Shown: positions 40,027 through 50,660, counted from the first letter of the stretch. The stretch: 64,000 nt of DNA from Aeromonas rivipollensis (GCF_010974825.1 NZ_JAAILA010000026.1:186001-250000); one strand, 5' to 3'. The notes: a model not told the origin generated them from the sequence alone. Numbers and translations: made by a program.

Positions 40027-41172
40027 TCATTCGTCCATAAAGAGCTCGAGCAACACGTTGAGATAGCGATGGCCGAGAGACGTCAGCTGCCAGCACTCTC
40101 CCAAGTCTTCGATAAGCTCCTTGGTCTGGGCAACAGCCAGCATGGTTTCCACCCGCTCCAGCGGCAGCCCTGTATAGGCCTCGAACTCCGCCTTGGGGGC
40201 CGGCTCGAACAGTCTGAACCTGTTCATGAAGTACTCCAGCGGCAGATCGTCCGCGCTCACCTGCCACTGGCTGTCCAGATAGGAGCGGGCAGGGTCCAGA
40301 TAACCCTTGGGGTGCTTCACCTTGGCGGTGCGCAGGATCTGCTGGTTCGCGAGATCCGTCACCTTGCCGTGGGCACCGCAGCCTATGCCCAGATAGTCGC
40401 CAAAGCGCCAGTAGTTGAGGTTGTGGCGGCACTGATAGCCCGCCTTGGCGTAGGCCGAGATCTCGTACTGCTGATAACCCTGGGCGGTGAGCATGGCGTG
40501 ACCCTGCTCATAGATGTCCCACAGGGTGTCATCTTCCGGCAGCTTGGGCGGCTTGGAGGCGAACGCCGTGTTCGGCTCTATGGTGAGCTGATACCAGGAG
40601 AGATGGGGCGGCGCGCAGTCCATGGCCTGCTGCAGATCATAGAGGGCGTCCTCCAGGCTCTGATCCGGCAGGCCGTGCATCAGATCCAGGTTGAAGGTGG
40701 GCAGCTTGATGGCATGGGCCAGCTCGGCGGCCTTGCGTGCCTCCTCCGGGCCGTGGATGCGGCCGAGGCGGGTCAGCTTCTCCTGCTGGAAGCTCTGCAC
40801 CCCGATGGAGATGCGGTTGATGCCGGCGCGCTGGAAGCTGGCGAACTTGTCCGCCTCAACCGTGCCCGGGTTGGCCTCCATGGTGATCTCGCAATCCGGG
40901 GTCAGGGCGATGCGGGCACGCACCCCGTCCAGCAGCGCCTGCATGGCTTCCACGGAGAGCAGACTCGGCGTACCACCGCCGATAAAGATGGAGGAGAGCG
41001 GGCGCCCCTGGGCCCAGTGCAGATCCTTATCCAGATCCTCCAGCAGGGCGGCCACGTACTCGAGGTGGGGTAGCTCCCCCTTCTGGGCGTGGGAGTTGAA
41101 GTCGCAGTAGGGGCACTTCTGGACGCACCAGGGCACATGGATATAGAGGGAGAGGGGCGGCAGTTGCAGCAT
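40027..41172 (-). CDS. hemW: Heme chaperone HemW (radical SAM)
   Basis: 381 residues. Radical SAM protein that binds haem and delivers it to respiratory enzymes; formerly misnamed oxygen-independent coproporphyrinogen oxidase. Cluster motif CxxxCxxC in HVPWCVQKCPYCDFN, and GGGTPSLL, NPGTVEADK and RISIGVQSFQ motifs. It lacks the extra N-terminal Cys of HemN. Start MLQLPPLSLYIHVPWC at 41172. It lies downstream of rdgB, the usual order. Confidence 0.95.
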   Translation of the reverse strand: MLQLPPLSLYIHVPWCVQKCPYCDFNSHAQKGELPHLEYVAALLEDLDKDLHWAQGRPLSSIFIGGGTPSLLSVEAMQALLDGVRARIALTPDCEITMEANPGTVEADKFASFQRAGINRISIGVQSFQQEKLTRLGRIHGPEEARKAAELAHAIKLPTFNLDLMHGLPDQSLEDALYDLQQAMDCAPPHLSWYQLTIEPNTAFASKPPKLPEDDTLWDIYEQGHAMLTAQGYQQYEISAYAKAGYQCRHNLNYWRFGDYLGIGCGAHGKVTDLANQQILRTAKVKHPKGYLDPARSYLDSQWQVSADDLPLEYFMNRFRLFEPAPKAEFEAYTGLPLERVETMLAVAQTKELIEDLGECWQLTSLGHRYLNVLLELFMDE

Positions 41173-41334
41173 GGGGTTTCCAATAATCAAAAATCAAAAC
41201 GGGGGCCTGGCTGGCTCCCCATGGTCAATGAGGGCCTGCGCTCGTTGAGCCGGGAGGCCATAAGCAACACGGGGGCCGACGGCCCCCATTGTAGATGAAA
41301 TGCGTGCCGGCGTATCCCGGAGCCCGGTCGGGTC

Positions 41335-41931
41335 TCAGTGCGCCGCGGCCAATGCGGCCTTGAGCTTGGCCAGGGCCTGGCCACGGTGACTGAGCTGGTT
41401 TTTGAGCTCAGCCGGCATCTGGGCCGAGGTGCAGTCGTGATCCGGCACGAAGAACACGGGATCATAGCCAAAGCCGTGCTGACCACGGGGCTCGTCGATG
41501 ATCATCCCCTCCCAGCTCGCCTGGCAGATGATGGGGGTGGGATCGTCGGCGTGGCGCATATAGACCAGCACGCACCAGAAGCGGGCGCTCTTGAGGTAGT
41601 CGGGGGCACCTTGCAGCTCGGCCAGCAGCTTGTCGATGTTCTCCTTGTCGCTGGCACCGGCACCGGCAAAGCGGGCGGAGTAGACGCCGGGGCGACCGTG
41701 CAGCAGGTCCACTTCGAGGCCTGAGTCGTCAGCGACGGCGGGCAGGCCTGTGATGCGGGCGGCGTGGCGTGCCTTGATGATGGCATTCTCGACGAAGGTG
41801 GTGCCGGTCTCGTCGGCATCGGAGACCGCAAACTCGCTCTGTGGGATCACCTGGATCTTCATATCGGCCAGCATGGCGGCCAATTCCTTCACCTTTTTCT
41901 GGTTCCCTGTTGCCAGGACAAGCTTGTTCAT
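41335..41931 (-). CDS. rdgB: dITP/XTP pyrophosphatase
   Basis: 198 residues. Ham1-family enzyme that removes non-canonical purine NTPs. MNKLVLATGNQKKVKELAAML binds substrate; ADDSGLEVDLLHGRPGVYSARFAG is the central motif and GFGYDPVFF the C-terminal one. ATG 41931 follows GGAGGTG; an upstream in-frame ATG at 41961 is rejected. The 162 bp gap to hemW contains a GGGGGCC/GGCCCCC hairpin (about 41271-41288). Confidence 0.96.
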   Translation of the reverse strand: MNKLVLATGNQKKVKELAAMLADMKIQVIPQSEFAVSDADETGTTFVENAIIKARHAARITGLPAVADDSGLEVDLLHGRPGVYSARFAGAGASDKENIDKLLAELQGAPDYLKSARFWCVLVYMRHADDPTPIICQASWEGMIIDEPRGQHGFGYDPVFFVPDHDCTSAQMPAELKNQLSHRGQALAKLKAALAAAH

Positions 41932-42167
41932 CGCACACCTCCGCAAAAATAATCTGCGCATTCTATGCGGGGCAGGGGTTTAGTAAAAGCGCCAATTGCC
42001 TGCAATCCGGCACCGGATGAGGGCTGCCCTGGTCGTGCTGAGAGGCAGATAAAATACATGTTTCCTCATAGGAATAACCAAAGTGATTAAATACCATTTC
42101 AATTCATTACTCTGAGTCAGTAGACTCGCGCACCAATCGATTTTCCCCCTAGGGCTTGAGGTGACTG

Positions 42168-43337
42168 ATGCCATTGATTCTTCTGCTTGTACTCCTGGTG
42201 CTGTTCAGCCCGCTGGCCATCGACATCTATCTGCCCGCCATCCCGCAGATGGCCGAGCAGCTGGGGGCCGAGGTGACCCTGATGCAAGGCACCATCACCT
42301 GGTTCCTGTTCAGCATGGGGCTGGGTCAGCTGCTGGTGGGGCCGCTCGCCGACCGCTACGGCCGCAAGCCCATCGCCCTTGGCGGTGTGCTGCTCTACGG
42401 GCTGAGCGCCCTGGCCGCCGGTTTTGCCGCCAGCCTGGGTGAGCTGATGCTGGCGCGGGTGCTGCAAGGCTTCGGTGCCTGTGCCACCTCGGTCGCCGCC
42501 TTCTCGGTGGTGCGTGACAGCTATGGCCCCAAGAAGAGCGGTCAGATGATCTCCTACCTGAACGGCGCCATCTGCTTCATTCCCGCCCTGGCCCCCCTGC
42601 TCGGTGGCTGGCTCACCGCCAAGGCGGGCTGGTCGGCCAACTTCTGGTTTATGGCCGGGTACGCCGTTGTGGTCGGCAGCTGGCTGCTGTGGCGCATGCC
42701 GGAGACTCGCCCGGAGGAGACCAGCAGCAGCGGCCCGCTCATCAGCTGGTCCCGCTACAGCCCTGTGCTGCGCTCCCCGAGCTTCCTGTTCAACGCGGCG
42801 CTCTGCATGTTGGCGATGGCGGTGATCCTGGCCTACGTCACGGCGGCGCCGGTACAGCTGATGGTGAAGCTGGGTCTGGACATGAACGGCTTCAGCTACT
42901 GGTTCACCGCCAACGCGGCGCTCAACATCCTGGCCTGCTTCCTGGCGCCGCGCTTCATCGCAAGAGTGGGACCGAGACGCACCCTGCGTATCGGCCTGCT
43001 GGTGCTGCTGCTGTCGGCCATCCTGCTGACGCTGACCATGCACCTGGCTCATCCGCTGGCGATGATGGGGCCCGTGTTCCTCTCCAGCATCGGCTTCGCC
43101 ATGATACTGGGCGCTGCAGCCGGCATGGCGCTGGCCCCCTTCGGCCACTGCGCCGGCACCGCCGCCGCCGCCCTGCTCGGGCTGTTCCAGATGAGCGGCT
43201 CCGGCGCCCTGGTGGGGATCACCGGATGGCTGATGCCGGATCCCCTGAGCCAGTTGGCACTGCACATGTGGCTGCTGCTGCCCCCCTTGCTGATGCTGAT
43301 GACGCGGCAGGGTCGTCGCCTCTGCCTGCAGCCTTGA
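42168..43337 (+). CDS. Bcr/CflA-type multidrug efflux MFS transporter
   Basis: 389 residues with about twelve TM helices. Drug:H+ antiporter of the DHA1 Bcr/CflA branch. Start LLVLLVLFSPLAIDIYLPAIPQMA is typical of the branch; the MFS A motif is GPLADRYGRKPIALGG (near 62-77), and motif C lies near FIPALAPLLGGWL. Substrates cannot be read from sequence. GAGGTG precedes the ATG. A monocistronic unit with its own terminator. Confidence 0.9.
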   Translation: MPLILLLVLLVLFSPLAIDIYLPAIPQMAEQLGAEVTLMQGTITWFLFSMGLGQLLVGPLADRYGRKPIALGGVLLYGLSALAAGFAASLGELMLARVLQGFGACATSVAAFSVVRDSYGPKKSGQMISYLNGAICFIPALAPLLGGWLTAKAGWSANFWFMAGYAVVVGSWLLWRMPETRPEETSSSGPLISWSRYSPVLRSPSFLFNAALCMLAMAVILAYVTAAPVQLMVKLGLDMNGFSYWFTANAALNILACFLAPRFIARVGPRRTLRIGLLVLLLSAILLTLTMHLAHPLAMMGPVFLSSIGFAMILGAAAGMALAPFGHCAGTAAAALLGLFQMSGSGALVGITGWLMPDPLSQLALHMWLLLPPLLMLMTRQGRRLCLQP

Positions 43338-43417
43338 TGCGCGGGGGCACAACCCCCGGCATTGATGGATAACGTCGCTTGCACAGGCAATAAATCCTGT
43401 GCTCTGATGAACGAAAC

Positions 43418-43444
43418 GGGGGCTTAAGGCCCCCTTCTTTTTTG
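43418..43444 (+). terminator. Terminator after the MFS gene
   Basis: GGGGGC/GCCCCC stem with a short loop, then TTCTTTTTTT. A second hairpin GCACAGG/CCTGTGC (43381-43402) lies just upstream. Confidence 0.85.
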
Positions 43445-43457
43445 GGCGCAACCTCGC

Positions 43458-43485
43458 CAGGTGCCTATCATCAGGTGCCTATCAT
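43458..43485 (+). repeat. Perfect tandem 14 bp repeat upstream of the oxidoreductase gene
   Basis: CAGGTGCCTATCAT occurs twice in direct tandem (43458-43471, 43472-43485), 26 bases before ATG 43511. It may be an operator or a slippage product. A GTG inside it (43461) opens an 18-codon frame whose TGA overlaps the next gene's ATG as ATGA. Confidence 0.7.
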
Positions 43486-43510
43486 ATTGGACAGTTCAGC
43501 GGAGAATCCC

Positions 43511-44560
43511 ATGAGTCAGACAATCAACGCCGCCCTGGTGGGCTACGGCTTTGCAGGACAGACCTTCCACGCCCCCTTCCTGACCAGCACCCCGGGGCTT
43601 GCCCTGCGCTGGGTGGTGAGTCGGGATGCCGCCAAGGTGCAGGCCGAGCTGCCCGGCTGCCGCGTCGGCTCGCTGGACGAGGTGCTGGCCGACAGCACTG
43701 TCGATCTGGTGGTGATAGCGACCCCCAACGATACCCATGCCCCCATAGCCCGTCAGGCACTGCTGGCGGGCAAGCACGTGGTGATCGACAAGCCGTTCGC
43801 GCTGGATCTGGCCGAAGCCGAGGCGCTCGTCGAGCTGGCCGAGAAGCAGCAGCGGCTGCTCAGCATCTTCCACAACAGGCGCTGGGACGGGGACTTCCTC
43901 ACGGTACGCCGCCTGCTGGCGGAGGGGGCGCTGGGGCAGATCGCCCAGTTTGAATCCCATTTCGATCGCTACCGCCCACAAGTCCGTCAGCGCTGGCGGG
44001 AGGCGGGCGGCCCGGGTTCCGGGCTCTGGTTCGATCTCGGTCCCCACATCCTGGACCAGGCGTTGCAACTGTTTGGCCAGCCTGACTGGATCCAGGCGGA
44101 TTTGGCCGCCCAGCGCCCGGGGGCACTGAGCGATGACTACTTCCACGTGGTGCTGGGCTACGGCGCGCTTCGGGTGATACTGCATGGCAGCTGTCTGGTC
44201 TCTGCCACCATGCCGCGCTTCGTCATCCACGGCAGCGAAGGATCCTTTATCAAGTTCGGCATGGATGTGCAGGAGGAGCAGCTCAAGCTCGGCCTGCGCC
44301 CGCCCGCGGCGAACTGGGGCCTGGATCCCGAACCCGGCCAGCTCAGCCGCATGGTGGAGGGGCAGCCCCTGGTGCAGGCGGTGAGCGGGGAGGCCGGGGA
44401 TTACGGCGCTTACTACAGCGGTGTCTGCGCCGCCATCAGGGGGGAGGCGAGCAACCCTGTGCCCGCGGTGGAGGCCCTGGCGGTGATGGCGCTGCTGGAT
44501 CTGGCCAGAGAGAGCGACAGCCAGGGGCGGCGGCTGATTTGTCAGAAGCTGTCTGATTGA
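43511..44560 (+). CDS. Gfo/Idh/MocA-family oxidoreductase (YdgJ-like)
   Basis: 349 residues. NAD(P)-dependent dehydrogenase of sugars or related polyols; substrate unknown. Rossmann fold ALVGYGFAGQTFHAPFL near residue 8-24, then VIATPNDTHAPIARQALLAGKHVVIDKPFAL with the catalytic EKP/DKP-type Lys near 94, and the C-terminal sheet domain. DKP replaces the usual EKP, as in the YdgJ group. ATG 43511 with GGAGA; a longer in-frame start at 43442 lies in the terminator. Confidence 0.88.
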   Translation: MSQTINAALVGYGFAGQTFHAPFLTSTPGLALRWVVSRDAAKVQAELPGCRVGSLDEVLADSTVDLVVIATPNDTHAPIARQALLAGKHVVIDKPFALDLAEAEALVELAEKQQRLLSIFHNRRWDGDFLTVRRLLAEGALGQIAQFESHFDRYRPQVRQRWREAGGPGSGLWFDLGPHILDQALQLFGQPDWIQADLAAQRPGALSDDYFHVVLGYGALRVILHGSCLVSATMPRFVIHGSEGSFIKFGMDVQEEQLKLGLRPPAANWGLDPEPGQLSRMVEGQPLVQAVSGEAGDYGAYYSGVCAAIRGEASNPVPAVEALAVMALLDLARESDSQGRRLICQKLSD

Positions 44561-44869
44561 GGTCACTTTCACTATCTGGGTGATGGCTGCCGAAATGGCA
44601 ACGATTGACTGACAATCGTTCTCTTGTTGGTGTTTAATTGTGCTGTCTTGCGTCAATAAAGGCGTATTGTATTAATATTTGTCGTTGCAGTAGTTCTTTT
44701 TATCTAGCCAACGAGAAAATATCATTGTGATACGCGTTTTCATTGGCTGCATATGGGGATATATTTCGCGCGCCTCCTGACTCCCGGTGGCTCGCTGTTT
44801 TACCGGGAGCGAAGACGCACAGTGATGGTTATTGACACCATCTCTCCATCTTTTTTTGAGGGTATGCAC
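44561..44869 (+). other. Long leader region upstream of the small lipoprotein, no gene
   Basis: 309 bases, AT-rich in the middle. It contains a CTCCCGG/CCGGGAG hairpin (about 44778-44809) and several possible -10 boxes (TATTGTATTAATATT near 44667). An open frame runs in from 44753 in phase with the lipoprotein gene but has no signal features. The region may carry an extended 5' UTR. Confidence 0.4.
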
Positions 44870-45103
44870 ATGAACAAAGTACTGGTAGCCGGTATCCTGG
44901 GTCTGATGTTGACCGCCTGTGGTCAGAAAGAAGAAGCCGCCGCTCCGGCTGCTACTCCGGCCGCCGACGTTGCTGCAACTGTTAGCGAAGCTGCCTCTAC
45001 CGTAGAGAAGGCCGCTTCCGAAGCGTCTGCTACCGTCGAGAAGGCTGCTGCTGACGTGGCCACCAAGGCAGAAGCTGCTGTGAGCGATGCCAAGGCCAAC
45101 TAA
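44870..45103 (+). CDS. Small alanine-rich lipoprotein
   Basis: 77 residues. Signal peptide with lipobox LTAC (Cys17), then a negatively charged Ala-rich helix with repeats ASTVEKAASEA and ASATVEKAAADV. Lpp-like size and heptad character suggest an envelope helix protein, but the C-terminal Lys needed for murein linkage is absent (ends AKAN). Strongly T/C-ending codons in the start and many GCT codons suggest high expression. An in-frame ATG two codons upstream (44864) is an alternative. Function unknown. Confidence 0.8.
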   Translation: MNKVLVAGILGLMLTACGQKEEAAAPAATPAADVAATVSEAASTVEKAASEASATVEKAAADVATKAEAAVSDAKAN

Positions 45104-45116
45104 GCCTGCACCTCAT

Positions 45117-45157
45117 AAAAAAAACGGGCCCGGCGGTAACGCCGGGCCCGTTTTTTT
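45117..45157. terminator. Strong bidirectional terminator
   Basis: A 13 bp GC stem (AACGGGCCCGGCG/CGCCGGGCCCGTT) with a GTAA loop, A8 before and T7 after. It separates the lipoprotein gene from the convergent nfeD gene. Confidence 0.93.
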
Positions 45158-45187
45158 ATGGCCACTGTGGGGGCAGATACTGCCCGG

Positions 45188-45643
45188 TCAGGGCAGCGGC
45201 TCCACCAGCAGTATGTGGGAGTCGGCTCCCACCACTTTGACCCGGCTGCCCGCCGGCAGCGGCACAGGGCAGCGCACCGTCCAGACGGTGTCATCCAGAT
45301 GCACCCGGCTGGTGCCCTGGCTCACCTCATCGAGCAGGGTCAGCTCCCGCCCCAGATAGCTCTGCATCCGCTCGTTGATGGGGGCGGCCGCATCGCGGCT
45401 CGAGCGGTCGCGCTTGTGCTGCCAGCGCCACCAGGCCCAGGTGGTCACCAGGGACTGCGCCGCAAACAGCAGCAGCTGGGCCTGCCAGCCGAAGGGCCAG
45501 AGCAGCAGGATCAGGCCGACTTCTAGCGCGGCTATGCCGGTCCAGAGCAGAAATCCCACCGACCCCAGCACTTCGATGGCCAGCAGCACGAAGCCGAGCC
45601 CCAGCCAGTGCCAGTGAGTCAGCCCCTCGAACAGGGCTGTCAT
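45188..45643 (-). CDS. NfeD-family membrane protein (YbbK-like)
   Basis: 151 residues. Short NfeD protein: three TM segments in the first 75 residues ([26 protein letters not shown] and neighbours) and a C-terminal OB fold ([10 protein letters not shown]... [22 protein letters not shown]). These pair with SPFH proteins in membrane microdomains. Its ATG overlaps the qmcA stop as ATGA, so the two are translationally coupled. Confidence 0.9.
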   Translation of the reverse strand: MTALFEGLTHWHWLGLGFVLLAIEVLGSVGFLLWTGIAALEVGLILLLWPFGWQAQLLLFAAQSLVTTWAWWRWQHKRDRSSRDAAAPINERMQSYLGRELTLLDEVSQGTSRVHLDDTVWTVRCPVPLPAGSRVKVVGADSHILLVEPLP

Positions 45644-46563
45644 GACTTGCCGACCTTGCCATCTTTGTTGAACAGCTCGGCCATGCCAGCCACCGAGCCA
45701 ATCAGGCTGCCCGCCTCCAGCGGCATCATGATGATCTTGCTGTTGGGCCCTTCACCTATGCGGGCCAGCGCCTCTGTATATTTCTGGGCCACGAAGTAGT
45801 TGATGGCCTGCATATCCCCCTCGGCGATGGCCTTGGAGACCATATGGGTCGCCTTGGCTTCCGCCTCGGCGGCACGCTCCCGCGCCTCGGCGGCGAGGAA
45901 GGCGGCCTGGCGTTCCCCCTCGGCCTTGAGGATCTGGGACTGCTTCTCCCCTTCCGCTTTCAGGATCTTGGACTGGCGCACCCCCTCGGCCTCCAGCACC
46001 TCGGCCCGTTTCTGCCGCTCGGCCTTCATCTGGGCGTTCATGGCTTCCACTAGGGCCAGCGGCGGGCGCACATCCTTGATCTCGATCCGGGTCACCTTGA
46101 TGCCCCAGGGGGCGGTGGCCGCATCCATGGTGCGCAGCAGCTTCTCGTTGATGGTGTCGCGCTGGGAGAGCATCTCGTCCAGCTCCATGGCGCCCAGCAC
46201 TGTCCGCATGTTGGTCATGGTCAGATTGCGGATGGCGCTGGTGAGGTCGTTGACCTCATAGGCCCCTTTGCGGGCATCCACCACCTGCACGAAGCTGATG
46301 GCGTCTATGGTGACGTTGGCGTTGTCCCGGGAGATCACCTCCTGAGCCGGGATGTCCAGCACCTGCTCCATCATGATGATCTTGTGGCCGACTCTGTCCA
46401 CATAGGGGATCAGCAGGTTGAGTCCGGGGGAGAGGGTACGGGTGTAGCGACCGAAGCGCTCCACAGTCCAGTTGAAACCCTGGGGCACTATCTTGATGCC
46501 CGCGCTCAGGGTGGCCAGCACCAGGAACACGAAGATCCCCAGCACAATCAATGACTCATTCAT
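45640..46563 (-). CDS. qmcA: SPFH/stomatin-family protein QmcA
   Basis: 307 residues. N-terminal TM ([18 protein letters not shown]), SPFH domain ([44 protein letters not shown]), then a long coiled coil rich in KAEGE repeats (about 190-240) and a C-terminal [10 protein letters not shown] segment. It forms membrane-scaffold oligomers and suppresses loss of FtsH/HtpX in E. coli. Operon partner nfeD follows. Confidence 0.93.
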   Translation of the reverse strand: MNESLIVLGIFVFLVLATLSAGIKIVPQGFNWTVERFGRYTRTLSPGLNLLIPYVDRVGHKIIMMEQVLDIPAQEVISRDNANVTIDAISFVQVVDARKGAYEVNDLTSAIRNLTMTNMRTVLGAMELDEMLSQRDTINEKLLRTMDAATAPWGIKVTRIEIKDVRPPLALVEAMNAQMKAERQKRAEVLEAEGVRQSKILKAEGEKQSQILKAEGERQAAFLAAEARERAAEAEAKATHMVSKAIAEGDMQAINYFVAQKYTEALARIGEGPNSKIIMMPLEAGSLIGSVAGMAELFNKDGKVGKS

Positions 46564-46761
46564 GGTAAAGCTCCTTATGAAACACTTTCACTAGCCTAGG
46601 GTCTGGTGCGAACCACCACAAGGACATTCGCTCCCCTTTGCCACGACATGGTTTTGCTAATTACTAAAACGCATTAAAGAGCATTTTTTATTATTTTGAG
46701 GGATAAGGACTCCTGCCTATAGTCGCCCCAGATGTCGTCGTATGCCGAGGAGTGGGCCCTG

Positions 46762-48192
46762 ATGGATTATTTACCTATGTTTGCCAGGTTGGAAGGCCGC
46801 CCGGTATTGCTGGTGGGCGGGGGCGAGGTTGCCCTGCGCAAGGCGCGCCTGTTGCTGGCGGCAGGTGCCCGGCTGACCCTGGTCTCCCCCGAGCTAGACC
46901 CCGACTTCGCCGAATTTGCCGGTCGCTTCACCCATGTGGCGGCGCGCTTCGACCCGGCCCATCTGGCTGGCCAGATCCTAGTGGTGGCTGCCACCGACAG
47001 CCTCGAGGTCAACGCCCTCGTCTATCAGAGCGCCAACCAGCTCGGGCTCTTTGTGAATGTGGTGGACGACCCCGAGCGCTCCAGCTTTATCTTCCCCTCC
47101 ATCATCGACCGCTCGCCCCTGATGGTGGCCGTCTCCAGCGGCGGCAAGGCCCCTGTGCTGGTGCGTCTGCTGCGCGAGCGACTGGAGAGCCTGCTGCCCC
47201 GCCATCTGGGTGGACTGGCCGAGCTTTCGGGCCGGGTGCGGGTCAAGGCCAAGCGGGTGCTAGCTTCTCTCTCCGATCGCCGCCGCTTCTGGGAGCGGGC
47301 ATTTGCCTCCAACACCCTCGCCGGTCTGATTGAGAAAGCCGATTGGCAGGGGGCAGAGGGCTGGCTCAATGAGGGGCTCGACAAGGCCCAAAGCGAAGTG
47401 GGCGAGGTGGTGCTGGTCGGTGCGGGCCCCGGGGATCCTGGCCTGCTGACCCTCAAGGCGCTGCAACAGATTCAACAGGCCGAAGTGGTGCTCTATGACC
47501 AGTTGGTCTCCCCTGAGATCCTGGACCTGGTGCGCCGTGACGCCACCCTGGTGTCGGTCGGCAAGAAGGCCGGTGCCCACAGCGTGCCCCAGGAGGAGAC
47601 CAATCGCCTGCTGGTGCAATACGCCAGGGCGGGCAACCGTGTGGTGCGGCTCAAGGGGGGGGATCCCTTCATGTTCGGCCGCGGCGGCGAGGAGCTGGAA
47701 GTGCTGGCAGAAGAGGGCATTCCCTTCTCGGTGGTGCCCGGCATCACGGCCGCCGCCGGCGCCACCGCCTATGCGGGCATACCGCTCACCCACCGTGACC
47801 ATGCCCAGAGCGCCGTCTTCATCACAGGCCACTGCCAGAAGGAGGGCAAGGAGCCCGACTGGCAGCAGCTCGCGGCAACCAACCAGACCCTGGTCATCTA
47901 CATGGGGCTGATGCGCTCCGAGCACATCCAGCAACAGCTGGTGAGCCATGGCCGAGGCCAGGGCACCCCCATCGCCATCATAGAGCGGGGCACCACAGCC
48001 CGTCAGCGCGTGCTGACCGGCACCCTGGCTGACCTGGCCGTACTGGCCGAGCAGGCGGTGAGCCCCTCCCTCATCGTCATCGGCGAGGTGGTGGCTCTGC
48101 GCAAGCAGCTCGCCTGGTTTGGCGAGCAGGGTGGCGAACAGGCCGAGACAGAGGCGAGCCGCCACGAACTGAAGCTGGTGAGCCTGGCCTGA
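46762..48192 (+). CDS. cysG: Siroheme synthase CysG
   Basis: 476 residues. Trifunctional: SAM uroporphyrinogen-III methyltransferase plus precorrin-2 dehydrogenase and ferrochelatase; supplies sirohaem for sulfite reductase. N-terminal Rossmann part [24 protein letters not shown]; methyltransferase part starting [19 protein letters not shown] near 225, with [16 protein letters not shown] and [28 protein letters not shown] precedes ATG 46762; the ATG at 46732 is less likely. It begins the sulfate-assimilation cluster. Confidence 0.96.
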   Translation: MDYLPMFARLEGRPVLLVGGGEVALRKARLLLAAGARLTLVSPELDPDFAEFAGRFTHVAARFDPAHLAGQILVVAATDSLEVNALVYQSANQLGLFVNVVDDPERSSFIFPSIIDRSPLMVAVSSGGKAPVLVRLLRERLESLLPRHLGGLAELSGRVRVKAKRVLASLSDRRRFWERAFASNTLAGLIEKADWQGAEGWLNEGLDKAQSEVGEVVLVGAGPGDPGLLTLKALQQIQQAEVVLYDQLVSPEILDLVRRDATLVSVGKKAGAHSVPQEETNRLLVQYARAGNRVVRLKGGDPFMFGRGGEELEVLAEEGIPFSVVPGITAAAGATAYAGIPLTHRDHAQSAVFITGHCQKEGKEPDWQQLAATNQTLVIYMGLMRSEHIQQQLVSHGRGQGTPIAIIERGTTARQRVLTGTLADLAVLAEQAVSPSLIVIGEVVALRKQLAWFGEQGGEQAETEASRHELKLVSLA

Positions 48193-48300
48193 GGGCAGGC
48201 CGCGACAGCAACCGATTTGACGGTGCGGCCAAGGCGGCACCGAACTGAACCAGAACTGCGCCCCGAGCAGGCGCGATAGCAATGAACCGAGGACCCAGAC

Positions 48301-49209
48301 ATGGACCGTGAAAGACTGACACACCTGCAACAGCTGGAAGCCGAGAGCATCCACATCATCCGCGAGGTGGCTGCCGAATTTGAAAACCCGGTGATGATGT
48401 ACTCCATCGGCAAGGACTCCTCCGTCATGCTGCACCTGGCCCGCAAGGCCTTCTATCCGGGCAAGATCCCCTTCCCCTTGCTGCACGTGGACACCAACTG
48501 GAAGTTCAAGGAGATGATCACCTTCCGGGACGAGACCGCCAAGAAGTACGGGCTGGATCTCATCGTCCACAAGAACCCGGATGGCCTGGCCATGGACATC
48601 AACCCCTTCGTGCACGGCAGTGGCAAGCACACCGACATCATGAAGACAGAGGGGCTCAAGCAGGCACTCAACAAGTACGGCTTCGATGCCGCCTTCGGCG
48701 GGGCGCGCCGGGACGAGGAGAAATCCCGGGCCAAGGAGCGGGTCTACTCCTTCCGTGACAAGTCCCACCGCTGGGATCCGAAGAACCAGCGCCCTGAGCT
48801 GTGGCGCGTCTACAACAGCCAGGTCAACAAGGGGGAGAGCATCCGGGTGTTCCCGCTCTCCAACTGGACCGAGCTGGACATCTGGCAATACATCTATCTC
48901 GAGAACATCGACATAGTGCCGCTCTATTTCGCGGCCATGCGCCCCGTGGTGGAGCGCAGCGGCATCAAGATCATGGTGGATGACGAGCGCATGCCCATAG
49001 GCCCGGAAGACGAGGTAAAGCAGGAGCTGGTGCGCTTCCGCACCCTGGGCTGCTACCCGCTGACCGGGGCCATCGAATCCAATGCCACCACCTTGCCCGA
49101 GATCATCGAAGAGATGCTGCTCACCACCTCGAGCGAACGGCAAGGGCGGCTCATCGACCACGATCAGGCCGGCTCCATGGAGCAGAAGAAGCGTCAGGGA
49201 TATTTCTAA
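48301..49209 (+). CDS. cysD: Sulfate adenylyltransferase subunit 2
   Basis: 302 residues, the E. coli length. With CysN makes APS from sulfate and ATP. PP-loop variant [17 protein letters not shown] near 42-58, [15 protein letters not shown] near 140, and [13 protein letters not shown] near 245. AGGA lies 8 bases upstream. The 108 bp after cysG include a small CGGTGC/GCACCG hairpin. Confidence 0.97.
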   Translation: MDRERLTHLQQLEAESIHIIREVAAEFENPVMMYSIGKDSSVMLHLARKAFYPGKIPFPLLHVDTNWKFKEMITFRDETAKKYGLDLIVHKNPDGLAMDINPFVHGSGKHTDIMKTEGLKQALNKYGFDAAFGGARRDEEKSRAKERVYSFRDKSHRWDPKNQRPELWRVYNSQVNKGESIRVFPLSNWTELDIWQYIYLENIDIVPLYFAAMRPVVERSGIKIMVDDERMPIGPEDEVKQELVRFRTLGCYPLTGAIESNATTLPEIIEEMLLTTSSERQGRLIDHDQAGSMEQKKRQGYF

Positions 49210-49220
49210 GGAATCGCATC

Positions 49221-50660
49221 ATGAACAACCATATTCAGACCGCCATCAGCGAACAGGGCATTGAAGCCTACCTGCACGCCCAGCAGCACAAGAGCCTGCT
49301 GCGCTTTCTCACCTGCGGCAGCGTGGACGACGGCAAGAGCACCCTCATTGGTCGCCTGCTGCATGACTCCCAGCAGATCTATGAAGATCAGTTGAAGGCG
49401 CTGGAGTCCGACAGCCAGAAGCTCGGCACCACAGGTGAGAAGCTGGACCTGGCACTGTTGGTGGACGGCCTGCAGGCGGAGCGCGAGCAGGGCATCACCA
49501 TAGACGTGGCCTACCGCTATTTCTCTACGGCAAAACGCAAATTTATCATCTCGGATACCCCGGGCCACGAGCAGTACACCCGCAACATGGCCACCGGCGC
49601 CTCCACCTGCGATCTCGCCATCATATTGATCGATGCCCGCAAAGGGGTGCTGGATCAGACCCGTCGCCACAGCTTCATTGCGAGCCTGCTCGGCATCAAG
49701 CAGTTCGTGGTGGCGGTCAACAAGATGGATCTGGTGGAGTTCAGCCAGGAGGTGTTCGATCGCATCAGCTTGGAGTACCACGAGTTCGCCAAGAAGCTCA
49801 GCGTCGACACCATCCACATAGTGCCGGTCTCGGCCCTGGACGGTGACAACGTGGTCAATCAAAGCGACAAGCTGGCCTGGTATCAGGGCGAGACCCTGCT
49901 CGCCCTGCTGGAGAGCGCCGATGTGATACAAAATGCGGAGCGCGAGCTGGAATGCCACCCGGTGCGCCTGCCGGTGCAGTACGTGAACCGCCCGAACCTG
50001 GATTTTCGCGGCTTCGCGGGCACCCTGGCCTCCGGCATCCTGAGGGTCGGCGACCGGCTTGCGGTGCTGCCGTCCGGCAAGGAGAGCACTGTGACCCGCA
50101 TCGTCACCTTCGACGGGGATCTGGAGTACGCCCTGCCGGGTCAGGCCATCACTGTCACCTTCGCGGACGAGATCGACATCAGCCGGGGCGACCTGCTGGT
50201 GGATGCGGCGAAAAAGCCCCAGGTGACCCAGAACGTGCTGGCTCACATCGTCTGGATGGGGGAGGAGTCCCTGCAACCGGGCCGGGTCTATGACGTCAAG
50301 CTGGCCACCAAGAAGAGCCGTGGCCAGGTGGAGGCCATCCGCCATCGCATCGAGATCAACAAGCTGGATGAGTTGCCGGCCGCTGAGCTCAAGCTCAACG
50401 AGATCGGCCTGTGCGAAGTGAGCCTGACCGACCCAGTGGCGTTCGACCCTTACAAAGAGATCCGCGACACCGGCAGCTTCATCCTGATCGACCGGCTGAC
50501 CAACGTCACCGTGGGTGCGGGCATGATAGTGGAAGGGCTGGCCGCAAAAGCGGTGGCAGGGCAGTACAGCGAGTTCGAGATCGAGCTCAACGCCCTGGTG
50601 CGCAAGCATTTCCCCCACTGGCAGGCGCTGACCATCAGCAACGATTCCGGCAAGGAGTAA
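49221..50660 (+). CDS. cysN: Sulfate adenylyltransferase subunit 1 (GTPase)
   Basis: 479 residues. EF-Tu-like GTPase that drives APS synthesis. G1 [18 protein letters not shown] near 34, G3 [17 protein letters not shown] near 113, G4 NKMDLV near 169. It ends without a fused CysC kinase; APS kinase is a separate gene downstream. Spacing to cysD is 11 bp, to the next gene 4 bp. Confidence 0.97.
   Translation: MNNHIQTAISEQGIEAYLHAQQHKSLLRFLTCGSVDDGKSTLIGRLLHDSQQIYEDQLKALESDSQKLGTTGEKLDLALLVDGLQAEREQGITIDVAYRYFSTAKRKFIISDTPGHEQYTRNMATGASTCDLAIILIDARKGVLDQTRRHSFIASLLGIKQFVVAVNKMDLVEFSQEVFDRISLEYHEFAKKLSVDTIHIVPVSALDGDNVVNQSDKLAWYQGETLLALLESADVIQNAERELECHPVRLPVQYVNRPNLDFRGFAGTLASGILRVGDRLAVLPSGKESTVTRIVTFDGDLEYALPGQAITVTFADEIDISRGDLLVDAAKKPQVTQNVLAHIVWMGEESLQPGRVYDVKLATKKSRGQVEAIRHRIEINKLDELPAAELKLNEIGLCEVSLTDPVAFDPYKEIRDTGSFILIDRLTNVTVGAGMIVEGLAAKAVAGQYSEFEIELNALVRKHFPHWQALTISNDSGKE

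Noticed and set aside
48282..48311. ATGAACCGAGGA upstream of cysD as another duplicated start (MNRG against MDRE)
   Set aside because: Offset is 19 (1 modulo 3), the frame ends inside cysD without overlap coupling, and the AGGA is simply the cysD ribosome site.
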